Origin: Chrysomallon squamiferum
Lineage: Eukaryota; Mollusca; Gastropoda; Neomphalida; Peltospiridae
Direction: 5' to 3'
Assembly: GCA_012295275.1 (NCBI GenBank)
Contig: CM022670.1
Location: 37,819,751-37,857,250 of the forward strand
Length of the DNA stretch: 37,500 nucleotides
Part shown: positions 12,732 to 28,330 of the stretch, piece by piece
How positions within the stretch are numbered: position 1 is the stretch's first letter
How the letters are laid out: each line of letters starts with the position of its first letter
Made by a program: the position numbers and the translations under genes
The notes under the pieces: model-generated
The model's database searches: none
Told to the model about the DNA's origin: nothing
Seen by the model: only the letters and a program-made list of their open reading frames with translations

Positions 12732-14082
12732 TTAAATGTTTTTTATATATATATATATATTAAAAACAATTTAAACATACATGTTTACATACATAATTGT
12801 TTTATATACATACATATATACATTGTTTTTAATAGATATATATATTTATGACATTATTATCGAAAAATGTTGACTGCATCTGAACTTAACCGTATTATGT
12901 CCCACACGAAAGGAACATGTGCAGTTATCGATATTCACAGACGCCTACCTAAAGAAACACTGGTGTGAATTAGCTGCATAATGGAAAGTTTATGGATAAT
13001 CGAGTGTCGGGGTCTGGTGTGTGGGAGGCCATTTTGTTCTTATTATTTCATTATTTTATTACGTGGTACGTTTTGTCTGCGAGTTTCGAGGCTCTGTTCG
13101 GAGCAAACGATCACACGCAGATTTTGTAAAGTTGCGAGCTGCCAGCGGGGAAAAACTATCAAATTGTATTTACTGTTATGTTAGGCCTGCTATTATAATC
13201 TGTGTGGTTTTGAAGCAGGTTGCAGTATTTATATAGTTTACTAAACGAAGATGATTTTATAACGTAATGAAGAGTTTAAAAAAATGCATGAGTTTTATGA
13301 TGATATTGATGATGATGATAATAATATAATTTATATATAATGTTGAAAAAAGACGTTGAGAATTACGATGATGATAATGATGTTAATGATAATAATAATA
13401 ATAATATAATTTATGTATAATGCTAAAAAAGATGTTGATTACGATGATAATAATAATAATAATAATAATAATAATATATTTTCATAACGTGATTAGGTAG
13501 TACAACACAAAAGGTGATGTTGTTGTAAAAAGTTAAAAATAAAGAAAAGTAATACACATAATTAATTACTATATATATTTTTTTCTAAAATTTTATAACA
13601 GGATGTTTGCTTGTGAACATTAAAAAAAACAAAGAAAAAGTACGAAAAAAATATATATATATTCTACATTAACCTTTACACATAAATAACTTGTACAATA
13701 TAACACAACATGTATCTGAAAATATTCCTATATTAGAATAGATAGATAAATAAATAAATAAATAAATAAGCAACAAAAACTATTCATGATGTGTATAAGA
13801 ACATTTTCTATTCACATGAAATAGCGTGGTGCAAGTCTATGCTCAGAAATTCGCCTACGGAACTAGCGTTCTCAACGCAAAACGGTGTTAAGTGATATTG
13901 CTTCAGGTAGATTCAAAACTGTATTAAAAGTTGGTAACATGACGATATGTCGTAAAAACTTTTCCTATCTGTATGAAATGAACTCACACTTGGTTATGAG
14001 ACGTAACTGAAGTTAACTGTTAGAACGTCTGTTTTAAATATAACTACATTTTCAAATTTATATTACGCACGTAATAATAATA
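12732..14082. other. Non-coding, AT-rich, with a small tandem duplication
   Basis: A unique CpG-containing island at about 12960-13240 has two overlapping open frames of about 70 codons that I do not recognise. The rest is AT-rich, with GAT/AAT triplets at 13300-13480 and an AAAT run at about 13745-13770. Confidence 0.6.
13321..13450. repeat. Diverged tandem duplication, period 80 bp
   Basis: The segment beginning ATAATATAATTTATATATAA at 13321 recurs at 13401 with similar downstream sequence (AAAAARGAYGTTGA then ATTACGATGAT). The two copies are joined by GAT/AAT triplets, suggesting replication slippage seeded by the microsatellite. Confidence 0.7.
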
Positions 14083-14116
<34 letters not shown>

Positions 14117-14236
14117 CGACGATGATGATGACAATAAAGTACTGTTACCGTGGTTGTCATTGCTGTCGTCGCTCTTGTTCATTTTCATTATAACCACTTT
14201 GTATTTTATATTGTTCGTCCTATTCCTTATTATTAT

Positions 14237-14280
<44 letters not shown>

Positions 14281-14281
14281 T
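14083..14281. repeat. (GAT)n and (ACT)n microsatellites
   Basis: GAT with a short GAC interruption (14083-14131) is followed after about 100 bp by pure ACT (14236-14281). Confidence 0.95.
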
Positions 14282-15581
14282 TATCGTGGTTATTATTATT
14301 TTATGCTGTTGTTGTCAATATTTTCATTTTATTAATATACCTAAGGGGTTATTATTATTATTAAATTTGGATAGAGAAATTTGGATATTTATTCATAATT
14401 CTGTTAGTGATACAGAATAACAAGGGGGTTTTGTAACGAAACGAAAAAGAGTCTTTTTTAAATTTGTTGTGTCAAATCACTTTTCATGTAACAAATTACA
14501 CTAAACCCGAGAGGGGCGCACCTAACATGCAACCTCCACCTAATTTTGTTTTGTTTCTTTTATTTATGGACAACCAATAATTTTTTTTTCTTTACAACAA
14601 CAATATCCTTTTCATCTTGAAAGTTAACAACACCCCCCCTCCTGTATTGTACTCCTGAACCTTTACCTACATTAGACTGCAGTTTTAACTTATTTACAAC
14701 TTTAGCTTAAAGACTTTTGTTTTTATTATTTGCTGTACACTAACATATTCACATTGCCTTGAGAAACTGTTTTATTTCTTGTGAGTACCATGCGGTCGTT
14801 AGCTATGGATCTGTTTACACATCGGGTTTTTTCTCTCAGAAATAAACGAGATACTGTATATAATTTTAGTGAAGTGTGTACCTCTAACTCACTCCGTAAG
14901 TTAAGCTGCAACTGGCCTCACCGTGTCCGTACGTCTGTTTACGTTAATTCGAGCATCACTTCGTTTTTTTTCACGAAAAAGAACAACACGAGCAAAAATC
15001 TATTCCGACAATTCAACTAAACGTTTCGTTAAAGGCGTTTTCTGTATGAATTAATGTATAGAAATTATAAGATCAGTTCAAGATCCACAACGATCTGTTT
15101 TAATTATATTCTTGTCAGATGGAGACATTTCAGTTAATACAAGGTGGATTATGAAAACGATTCATAAACAGCGTTATATTCGTAACAAAACAAATTCAAA
15201 ATTATATTGAAATTTTTGTGCTTTTCAAGTTTTTTTTTTTTAATTATAGAGAATTAATATTGTGTATTCTATTTTATAAGTGTTATTTTTTAAATATATA
15301 AGTCAGTGAGGTCTAACAATCTTTGATAAATCGAGGTATGATCGCTAAAATATGTTTTTCTTTTACCGTTCTTCATTATACTGGCGGTGTTTCAATTCAT
15401 GTGAAAGAGCAACGTTACATTGATAACGTACATTAGTTACGTATACACATTACACATTCACAGCTTGGGTAACGACAAGTTACATTTATATATATGTATT
15501 CGCACATTCCACTTACTGACATGTAAAACTGCAGTCATTACATTATATAAGTGTTAATTCAAAAATAAATAAATCAAATGT
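14282..15581. other. Unique non-coding sequence
   Basis: Mostly unique sequence. A plus-strand frame of 79 codons at 14781-15020 overlaps a minus-strand frame at 14726-14911. Composition is normal in both but I recognise neither. No gene is called. Confidence 0.6.
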
Positions 15582-15689
15582 ACACACACACACACACACA
15601 CACATTCTTTCTCTCTGCCACCTCTCTCTCTCTTTATCCGTTTCTAAGGTGACTACTTTTTTCTCGTCCATACCATCTCTGTCTCTCTC

Positions 15690-15783
<94 letters not shown>
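15582..15783. repeat. (CA)n and long (CT)n microsatellites
   Basis: CA run (15582-15603), then CT tracts with a few CTGT interruptions (15675-15783). The Arg/Glu-alternating minus-strand frame is a translation of the repeat. Confidence 0.97.
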
Positions 15784-16350
<567 letters not shown>

Positions 16351-17438
16351 TCTTTTATTTATTCACAGACTTATATACACCGCTTTCTCCTTTTGTTTGT
16401 ATGTATATATATCTGTCTACCTGTCTGACTGTCTGTATTCAAACCATCCCTCCCTGTATGTCTGTACGTATCAGACTCGCTCATTCGTCTCTGTAACATT
16501 TCTTTTAATTAGGGCACACTCACTTTTTAAGCGTGTCTCAGACCATATTAATGACCACAACCAGACTGTAAATGTGCCGAGATGAAACGAAAGAGAAACT
16601 GGCTGCTTTCCTCATACATTAACTTTAGAATTAATACCTCTCTTCTTCGTCCAAATCTTTTTTGTTTTTCTTTCTTTCTTTTTTTTGGTACATTCATCAT
16701 GTTCATGCAAAGTGAAGGCTTCCTGGGTGAAAATATTTTCTATTCTGATTGACATAATTATTGTAAGCAGCGTGTTAAATACCAGGCCGTGGGTAGTCAA
16801 CATTTTCCTTGATTCGTTATTTATGGTAGTAACGTAAAAAAAAAAAAATCGAAAAAAACGAAAGAAAAAACACGAAAAAAATGAATTTTGTCGAGAAAAT
16901 TCTTCATTGATTCATTGATTTGTTACATTATGGTCACTTACTGGGTTATAGAACTGTGTAGGATGTTAATGCTAAATGGAAAGTTATTTGTTAATTAAAT
17001 AGTGTTGAGTGGAGTACGTCAGCGGCTGGAAAGATTGTTTCAGCTTTTACTAGACGTCTGAACTGAATAAAAACAAGAAAAACGCACGGTAGAAATGAAT
17101 TTCCCTCATGAAGATAAAGATGCGTAAATAGAGACATAAACACATACATTTGTACACACAAACACACATGGATATACATACATACATACTTTAATACAGA
17201 GATATTTCATTACATATTTTATAGACACACACACATACATACATACATACAACACATACATACAGCACATACATACATATAATTACATCTACCCAGAGAC
17301 ATATTCAGAGAGACAGGGAAATACAGACGAAAGAACAACATTAGAGACATTTAGATACACAACGGTATAATAGCCACACCGACATCGGTAACCATGATAA
17401 CTACAAGCAACCGGTTTTTTTTTCACCGAACCTAGATG

Positions 17439-17446
17439 TGACGTCA
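17439..17446. promoter_or_regulatory. Perfect CRE palindrome TGACGTCA
   Basis: An exact match to the CREB/ATF consensus octamer. There is no evidence of function beyond the match; one or so could occur by chance in a window of this size. Confidence 0.3.
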
Positions 17447-18142
17447 TAATGCTGCAACGTGTTGTGTACACAAGGATTTGACGGGAATACACGGGGATAT
17501 TAACGTGTCGGAGAAACCCTTTAGAACACAGCCGATCTTTGGAACAAGGCGATCAAACTTAACCCAGGGATTATGCTTTAATCCGGAATCGATTTCGCCA
17601 GTGTTACCAAAGGAAAAGATTACGTCTGTTGTTTACAGATATACGACAAAACTGAGGTTTATTAAAACACAGATGAAAGGCACGCCATGATTAATCATTC
17701 ATTGTTGGTAACTTGGCTGTCAGAAGAGTGTATTAATATATGAAAAATGGTGGAATTATGGCTCGTCTCGTTAAGTCTTGTCTGTCTGTCTGTCAGTCTG
17801 TCTCTCTCTCACTTCAGCCTCTTTGATTGACTAATAATGAATTTGCACCATGCGAACTTGACTTTTTGATACGGTCGTGAGATAATTGTTTTGTTATAAT
17901 CGGTACATCAGCCAAAATTGTATCTTTTATCTGTTTTAAAAGAAAAATCTGATGTGTCAGACTGTTCTGCAGATTGAGCTGGATTGGTTCGTTTTTATCA
18001 TGCTACTTAGAACACGGCGTTTTGAACCAATTCTTCCCGAGCTTGACACACCGTGAACGTTTTGCTGTCTGTTCAAAACAGTAATGTGATTAGTGTCAAT
18101 CAAATAACCAATCGTCTGAAATATTCACTGAAACGCCTGCTT

Positions 18143-18150
18143 TGACGTCA
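18143..18150. promoter_or_regulatory. Perfect CRE palindrome TGACGTCA
   Basis: An exact CREB/ATF octamer within TGACGTCACAATT, a 13-mer shared with the site at 33005. Function is not shown. Confidence 0.3.
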
Positions 18151-19811
18151 CAATTCAGGAATCCATATTGTCTGCCCCAAACTGCTTTAGGTATTTAAGA
18201 ATTAATTAAAGGCAGAAGGAAAAAAAAAAAAAAAAAAAAAAATGAAATATTGTTTTTGTAGTCACTAGGTTCGAATCCGCCTGCCAGTTGGGTGGAGAAG
18301 TAAACATAATGCTGTTTGGTATACATGCACACAGATGTACACAGAAATATAATTATATACCAGTATATGGTTTCGTTTAATAAACGTCTACACTCTTATG
18401 GACATTGCTGCAAAATATACAGCGCTAGTGTGAGATATATTATTTAGTTTTCATTCTTTATGACATAGCCTCCAGTACTTGAAATATTCAATTTAAAAGG
18501 AAAAGCAAAAATATTCGAATTCTTTTTTCTTTTTTTTTTTTTTTTTAAAAATCAGTTTAGTAGCACAGATTAAGGAAATAATTATCAGCGTTCTTTCCCA
18601 TTTAAAAAAAAAAAAAAAAAAAATTTAATTTTATTTCTTTGTGAAACGATAGATCATCTTCAAGTTGCAATTTCCTTATTAACTAACCACTGATGTTTTT
18701 TTTTTTTCTTTTTAATCTTTTCTTGTACAAGCCGGTGAAAGTTACGGACGCAAACTCACCAAGTAGCGGTAAAAAGGGTTTGCACAGCAGTTCGAAACTT
18801 GACAGTGTTTTTTTTTCTCTTCTCTTTACCCTGCGTTTGCCAAAACACTTCGTTTACGCGGATTGTTTGAAAACGTCTTTTTTCGGGATTTGTCTTTTCT
18901 TCGGTCGCCGCTTGAAACTAGGTCAGGTCTTCACCTCGACGAACCCGCCATGTTTGTTGGAAGTGACCCCAGAATTCTTAAAGATGCTAATCTTCATTTT
19001 CTTCACGCGACTGGTGGATTACTTCTAGGATTTGCCTGAGCTCTGAATCGTTCATTAAAGAAGAAGACGACGACGGAGAAAAATACCGAGAGTAAAGAAA
19101 AAAGAAAAAAAAAAAAAAAGAAACCAGAAAGAAGAAGAAGAAAAAAAAAGTATTTGGCGCTCATTTTGTAGATGTTCTTCTTTATGCTTTGATACTTTAG
19201 TAAGATTTGTTAAAATACGGTTTTGAATAGAAATTTAAATTCTGCATCTCAAATGACAAAAAGTTTGTTCTTAAGCCTATCTGTAGGTCGGTCATGAAAT
19301 ACCTGGATGCTAACTAAAATAGGCTATGTATAATGGAAATATAAATAAAATATTTTATTTTATCGTGCCAACCATTGCTTTAATAGATTTAATATTTTAA
19401 ACCTGAAGTTTTTGATTAGTGTGAAATAATCTGTTTTCAGTGCAAGGTCCACGGTCTTCGCCCATTTTCATAGTCATCTTTACGAAAAATTGAGGTTTAT
19501 TAGTGTGCAATGGTTAATCTTCCATAACTGCTGTTAGTAGTGCAGCTAAATGTCTCCTTTATCTTATTCTGTAATTTTTGTTAAAGACTAGTTGGTTTCC
19601 TCTGTTGGCAATAATTAAAATTAGCACGGGCTGAATTGTCAGTATAAAGATGCATTCATAAATATCAAAAATGAATGTATTTTGTGTTCTTTAAGAAATA
19701 AAAAAAAAAATAAAAAAAAAAAAATTTTTTTTTTTTTTTTAAAAAGTAGGAAAAAAAAAAAAAAGTAAAGAAAGGAAAAGGAAAGAATAATAGAATACGT
19801 CATCTTGTAGA

Positions 19812-19933
19812 ATCTGTATACACAAAGCTGCATATTACGTATGCCAACCCACGAAATTTGTATACACAAAAGTACATATTACGTATGCCAACCCACGAAA
19901 TTTGTATACACAAAAGTACATATTACGTACGTC
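19812..19933. repeat. 44-bp minisatellite, about 2.7 copies
   Basis: The unit begins GTATACACAAA at 19816, 19860 and 19904, an exact 44-bp period. It contains CATATTACGTATGCCAACCC and the copies are nearly identical. The third copy is partial and diverges at about 19931. Confidence 0.93.
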
Positions 19934-19969
19934 AAAAGATATTGGCCAACCCGTTTCTCTCCTGTTACA

Positions 19970-20453
19970 CCCAGTGACCTTCTGAAATTAACCCTATTGT
20001 TTAAAACAGAGCATGTTAACAGGTATTACCTTAAAGCAAACACAAGAAGATATTTAAATAAACACGCAGAAGTGTACAAGCTGCAGATGCAAAGACAAAC
20101 CGAAGAAAAAAACAGACGTCAGTTTGCGTTTGTTCGTCTGCCACTCTTTTAGAGATACATGAAAGAGCAGGAACGAGATGTTCTACGCACTAAGACTGAA
20201 AGAAACAGAAGCCCCAAAACTCTTCCAGTGGTTTATCGTTTTAATGGCCTGACAATTGGCTGCAGAACAGCGTCAATGTGTTCTTAACGAGTTTATTGGC
20301 ATCGGAAATTTAATTGAGGAATCTGCAGAAGATTCCGCCAAGAACGCAATGTGTTCATCTGCTGATGTGCTCGATTTAAAAACAGAAGTAACCGGTCCAA
20401 TAACGGATATGGTTGAGAAAGATGACGAAGTTTACAGTTTTCTAATTTGATGA
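19970..20453 (+). pseudogene. Unrecognised, possibly decayed coding segment
   Basis: Three plus-strand open stretches of protein-like composition follow one another in different frames. The first ends at 20152 in a Lys/Arg/Gln-rich segment. The second (about 20160-20286) starts MKEQERDVL. The third (20253-20453) is acidic and ends KDDEVYSFLI before a stop. The frame changes at each junction, as expected for an old coding sequence with small indels, a degraded mobile-element protein, or exons with missed splice sites. I recognise no family or catalytic motif. Codon-like composition is the only support, so this is tentative. Confidence 0.2.
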
Positions 20454-24003
<3,550 letters not shown>

Positions 24004-24039
<36 letters not shown>

Positions 24040-24122
24040 AATAAATAAATAAAATATTAAAAACAAATAAAAATAAAAATATAATAAATAAATAAAAATA
24101 AAATATAAATAAATAAATAAAT
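24004..24122. repeat. Poly(A) then (AAAT)n
   Basis: A 34-nt A run (24004-24037) passes into AAAT repeats with interruptions. Confidence 0.95.
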
Positions 24123-24923
24123 GGAGACAAAATGATTTATTAATGTTTCCATAATATACGTGAATATAAATTATATGTACGTACATAAATGCATGCATAA
24201 ATCATATATGTTTTAATTCACACTACTAAAACACCACAGTGCTACCCTGTTATTAAAGAAAGATTAAAAGAAAATATATTACATGTTGTACCAAACATAT
24301 AGTTCCACAAAAAAGTTGCTAAATGAAGATATAAAATAATATGATTCATAAATTGTTTATCTACGTCATGTAGCAGTGTTTTACGCTTCAGCTTGCCTTG
24401 TTGAAAATACGAAAACGCAACTTGCAGAGTAAATCATACAACAAACAAAAATTCAAACAAAATTCTTTTTTTCTTCTGTTTTTTTTCTTCTAAAATTTTC
24501 ATTTCATACACTTCATTGTATTCACACCTGGGCCCGCCACTATCGGCCCAACAAGTGTGTTCATTCAGAGTGAAATATTGCAAACATCCTCAACGGCGTG
24601 AACAACAAAGGAGCAAGACACTCGGATTACTCCCGAGTTTTGTCAGCCTATGACAAGCGTGATGGCGTGCTGTGATAACTCGAGTCTACGTTTCAATACA
24701 CGTGCTAGTCAAATCAAAGGCGCTCAGAGACAAGCGGGTAGCCGGGTCAAACCTGCTGTCATTCAGCGTGGAAACGCGAGCCCACGACGTTTTAGAAAAT
24801 CCGTGAAACAGTAAACAACACTAACAAATAGAAACCCCAAAATAATATAATAATAATATAATAAAGTGATATGTAAAACTAGTAAGAAAAATAACAGGAG
24901 CTTGAAAATTATAAATATATGTA
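24123..24923. other. Non-coding; unique CpG-containing island
   Basis: AT-rich to about 24500, then a relatively GC-rich unique island (about 24525-24800) with many CpG steps but no recognisable coding frame. It could be a regulatory element, but there is no direct evidence. Confidence 0.6.

Positions 24924-24991
<68 letters not shown>
24924..24991. repeat. (AAT)n microsatellite
   Basis: About 68 bp of pure AAT. The Asn-homopolymer frame is an artefact of the repeat. Confidence 0.97.
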
Positions 24992-24993
<2 letters not shown>

Positions 24994-25549
24994 AACAACA
25001 ACAGCAAACAGCAACAGCAGCAACAATAATAATAAAGGATTAAAAATTAAGTTTGAAATTGTACGTTAATGATATTCATTTAAAATAAAATTAAAATTAT
25101 AAATTAAAAACTGCTTTTAAAACTTGTATTTAAACTATCCAAATATTTTAAAATATTTTTTGTTTGTTTGGTTTTGTTTCCTTTGTTGAGTTTTTCTTGG
25201 TCGTTATTTCGAGGTGTCGACACGAAGCTCTTTGGTAAAAGTCTGGTTTGACCAGCGTTCAGTTTAGAATCAGTCGACGTCAGTTTTGGGCTGTTTTGGC
25301 TTTTTAATGTCATGTATGTGGAATGATGCATATGAAAAATCCCTCGCTGTTTATCGAAAATCTACTGTGATACTTAACCGTATCTATTCACGATACTTTA
25401 TCTGCTTAGATTAAATGTATGCCAAGAGTGAGGGTTAATCTGTTTTTCTCGCTTCAGTATTATTTACATTACCATCACGATGAAGTTACACAAGGTAGTT
25501 CACACCTCCAGTACTTTAACATGCCATACTTATTAACAACCTTCTGTTT
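24992..25549. other. AT-rich unique non-coding sequence
   Basis: Nothing is recognised. A 75-codon minus-strand frame at 25104-25331 has normal composition but no known similarity. Confidence 0.6.
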
Positions 25550-25578
25550 TATTATTACTATTACTATTATTATTATTA

Positions 25579-25630
<52 letters not shown>
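25550..25630. repeat. (ATT)n microsatellite
   Basis: Nearly pure ATT with ACT and GTT interruptions near the left end. Confidence 0.96.
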
Positions 25631-27064
25631 TCTATAAATTGAGATATCCGGAGACACAGTTATGTAAGTGTCAAAACAAATTGTCGACATTTCGTTTTCT
25701 TTCAGATTGTATATTATGAAATCTGAGAACTGCTTGCTATCAGCACTACCAGCGCATTAGACATCAAAGAAATAATTGCAGCTATTAATCTGCGACCTAC
25801 TAAAGATTTACTGAAATTGTTCTTAAGTGTTTCACACATTTATCTGTTATTAAGACGTGTCTGTTGTGTATTCAGCTCACCTAAATTTGTGACATACTGA
25901 CACTACGACCTCGCTACGACGACGATAATTTGTCTCATGTCTTCTCGTCCATTTGATGACGTTAATAAGAAAAAATAAATAATACGACAGCACAGGGAAA
26001 GAATAACAGAACGGTGAAGAATGGGTAGTACTAATGACAGACAGACAGATGATTGGAAACTGAATAACCAATCATTAGCATGACATTCGTCATCTCTTAA
26101 AATTTAATTTTTTTTTTTTTTTGTAGGATAGAAAACCCATCCGTTTGTAAGAACTTACTGATTTATTTATGATTTGGGATTATTATTTATTAAAAAAAAA
26201 AAAAAAAAAAAAAAACGAATGAATATTTGTTTTAGAACATACATTTTAATACTAACACAATTACTGGGTGTCACTGTTGTTAATAATGAAAGAAGAAACC
26301 CGTTGCTGCTACCTCATGCGTTACTCTTGTCAAAAAGCAGTGAGATATATTTCAAAAATGACTTTTACATTCGATCACGGAACTCTGGCTGGAACGGGAA
26401 ACAGTATGCTCAACAAGGAATAACAAAAGAAAGATATATATAAAAAAAACCGTTTTTGTAATGGATATATGGTTTCTAACACCTTGTCTTTCTTTTTTTT
26501 TCTTTTTTTTTATCACCCACACACATTGTTGATGTCATTTCTACCGAAAACGCGAACTAGTACAAAATTTGGAAAAAAGCAAAACAGACGACATCACACA
26601 GACAACACACAAGAGATAACACATTTCTCGTCAAGATACAACAATATTTTCACTAGACGTTACGTAACCACGCACGGTTGAATTATGCGGGACTTCCCGT
26701 CGACCTGGGTTTTTTTTTTTTAATGTGAAAACACCAGCCTCCAGCCACCCAGACAGCTTTTTATTTTATTTTATTTATACACATAACTTGGTGGACCTCA
26801 GAATGGCTGACGTTAATTTATTGTAAACATGTAGTCAGATTACTTTCTGTATCAGTACCCTGTGGTGGAATACATCCACGTATTGGTTCAGCGTGGTACC
26901 GACACTCATGGCACATCGTTTCAAAGTTGATGCACGTCGCTTCTTTTGTGACACTGATCACTGGCGAATTGCGACAGCAAGCGAGCCGATTGTTGACATT
27001 GTGTGAGTTGCGCTATGACAAGCAGACGACACTTTCATTTAGTCCGACAGTACTGTTCGTTAGT
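25631..27064. other. Non-coding stretch
   Basis: Unique sequence with poly(T) at about 26108-26123 and poly(A) at about 26190-26215. Plus-strand frames at 26174-26443 and 26469-26681 are of mixed composition and not recognised. Confidence 0.6.
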
Positions 27065-27113
27065 TTTTTTTTTTTTTTTTTTTTTCATACGATCTTCCAT
27101 TTTCTTTTTATTA

Positions 27114-27146
<33 letters not shown>

Positions 27147-27154
27147 TATTTATT

Positions 27155-27189
<35 letters not shown>

Positions 27190-27310
27190 TACTTTTCTTT
27201 TTTTTATATTTATATTTTTTTATACTTTATTCGGTTTTTTTTTTCTTTATTCGGTTTTTTTTACACTTTATTCATTTTTCTTTCCTTCTATTTGTTTCAT
27301 TAGTTATTTA
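27065..27310. repeat. T-rich low-complexity block
   Basis: Several poly(T) runs of 20-30 nt and TTTATT/TTCGGTTTT repeats. Phe-rich frames here are artefacts. Confidence 0.93.
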
Positions 27311-27789
27311 ATAAATTAAATTATTTCGTCATCTACATTCCTGTTAGTATTCTATACCTTTTCTTTTAATTTTCAATTTTTATCATTTGGTTAGATCTGC
27401 ACTTTTCGTAAACCCAATACTGTCCCATAAGACATGGTATCAAAACAACGAGTTCTCATTTCTTACCTCAGAATGCATGTCTAACATCGATTTTGCTTTC
27501 CAAAGTAATAATTTTTTTTTTTTAAAACAGTTTTATGTCAAATTGTTAAATTTGAGGTGCATGTACACATACTGACAAACGATTAATTCATTTTGTTGTT
27601 TGAGAAGCAGTCTTTGCTTCAGAATGACAAATTGTGCATGCTAAGCCTCCAGCAAATTATGATGTCTTTTCTTCTCGCAAATAGTGGGTGGACAGTGATT
27701 TGCTGATATATTTTCATGAATCAAATATAGTGTTTGGTGACTGTCAGGGATATGTATGAATGAATACATTTCAATAAAGCGATTATGTG
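27311..27789. other. AT-rich unique non-coding sequence
   Basis: No feature is recognised. Confidence 0.65.
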
Positions 27790-28140
27790 CTAATATATAC
27801 ATATATATGCATACGTATGTAGATAGATAAATATCTACATACAGATACACACATATTCATGCACACGCAAACATACACATATACATGCATACATGCATGC
27901 ACACATACATACGTACATACATATATATATACCAACGTACATACGTATATAATACATACACACACAAACACACATACATACATACATATATATCTGCATA
28001 CATACATACACACATACATACATACATACATACATACATACATACATACATACATACATACATACATACATACATACATGCATACATGCATAACATGCAT
28101 ACACACATACACACAGACATACGCACACACATATACATAA
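27790..28140. repeat. (CATA)n microsatellite with CA and TA interruptions
   Basis: It is purest at 28011-28079. Degenerate CATA/CACA sequence surrounds this and runs up to the SINE at 28142. All six frames are open through it because no stop codon occurs in the repeat, so the long Thr/His/Tyr or Cys/Met/Val frames are not genes. Confidence 0.96.
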
Positions 28141-28141
28141 G

Positions 28142-28319
28142 GCTGTCTTCATGGCCGAACGGTAGACGTCGTCCGCCTTCGGAGTGCGGGCGAATGGGTG
28201 TCATACGTTCGAGTCTCGTCAGCGGCATCTGACGGGGTTTGTGAATTATGATTGGACTTTGTCCTCCTGCGCCAGTGCGTTCCCGAAATATTGTCTACGT
28301 GCAGAATCTAATCAGAGGT
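28142..28319 (+). mobile_element. tRNA-derived SINE with flanking 11-bp direct repeats
   Basis: The first 86 nt (28142-28227) look like a decayed type II tRNA. An A-box-like TGGCCGAACGGTAGACG starts at 28152 and a B-box-like CGTTCGAGTC at 28206. The ends (GCTGT and GCGGC) still pair partly, and the extra length between anticodon and T arms fits the Ser/Leu class. A body of about 90 nt follows. The element is bounded by an exact direct repeat ATATACATAAG at 28131-28141 and 28320-28330, the expected target-site duplication of LINE-assisted retrotransposition. The left copy overlaps the CATA microsatellite but the right one does not. There is no poly(A) tail inside the repeats. The SINE family name is unknown to me. 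Confidence 0.72.
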
Positions 28320-28330
28320 ATATACATAAG

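Larger units (their letters stand above)
16351..19811. other. Non-coding stretch with scattered short repeats and two CRE-type sites
   Basis: CATA-type repeats at about 17225-17280, poly(A)/poly(T) runs at 18220-18242, 18530-18546 and 18604-18622, and A-rich blocks at about 19095-19150 and 19690-19765. Open frames of normal composition at 17478-17690 (70 codons) and 18693-19028 (111 codons, plus strand) resemble nothing I know. A B-box-like GGTTCGAATCC sits at 18268-18278 without a tRNA fold. Confidence 0.6.

Noticed and set aside
18268-18278. Perfect B-box-like GGTTCGAATCC
   Set aside because: No A box, cloverleaf or flanking direct repeat was found. Similar single B-box-like strings near 6321 and 11024 were rejected for the same reason.
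27965-28080. Regular repeats considered as a CRISPR-like array
   Set aside because: The period is 4 bp with no spacers, so it is a plain microsatellite.
27783-28232. Several overlapping 90-120 codon frames on both strands
   Set aside because: All are readings of the CATA repeat; the non-repetitive end falls within the SINE.
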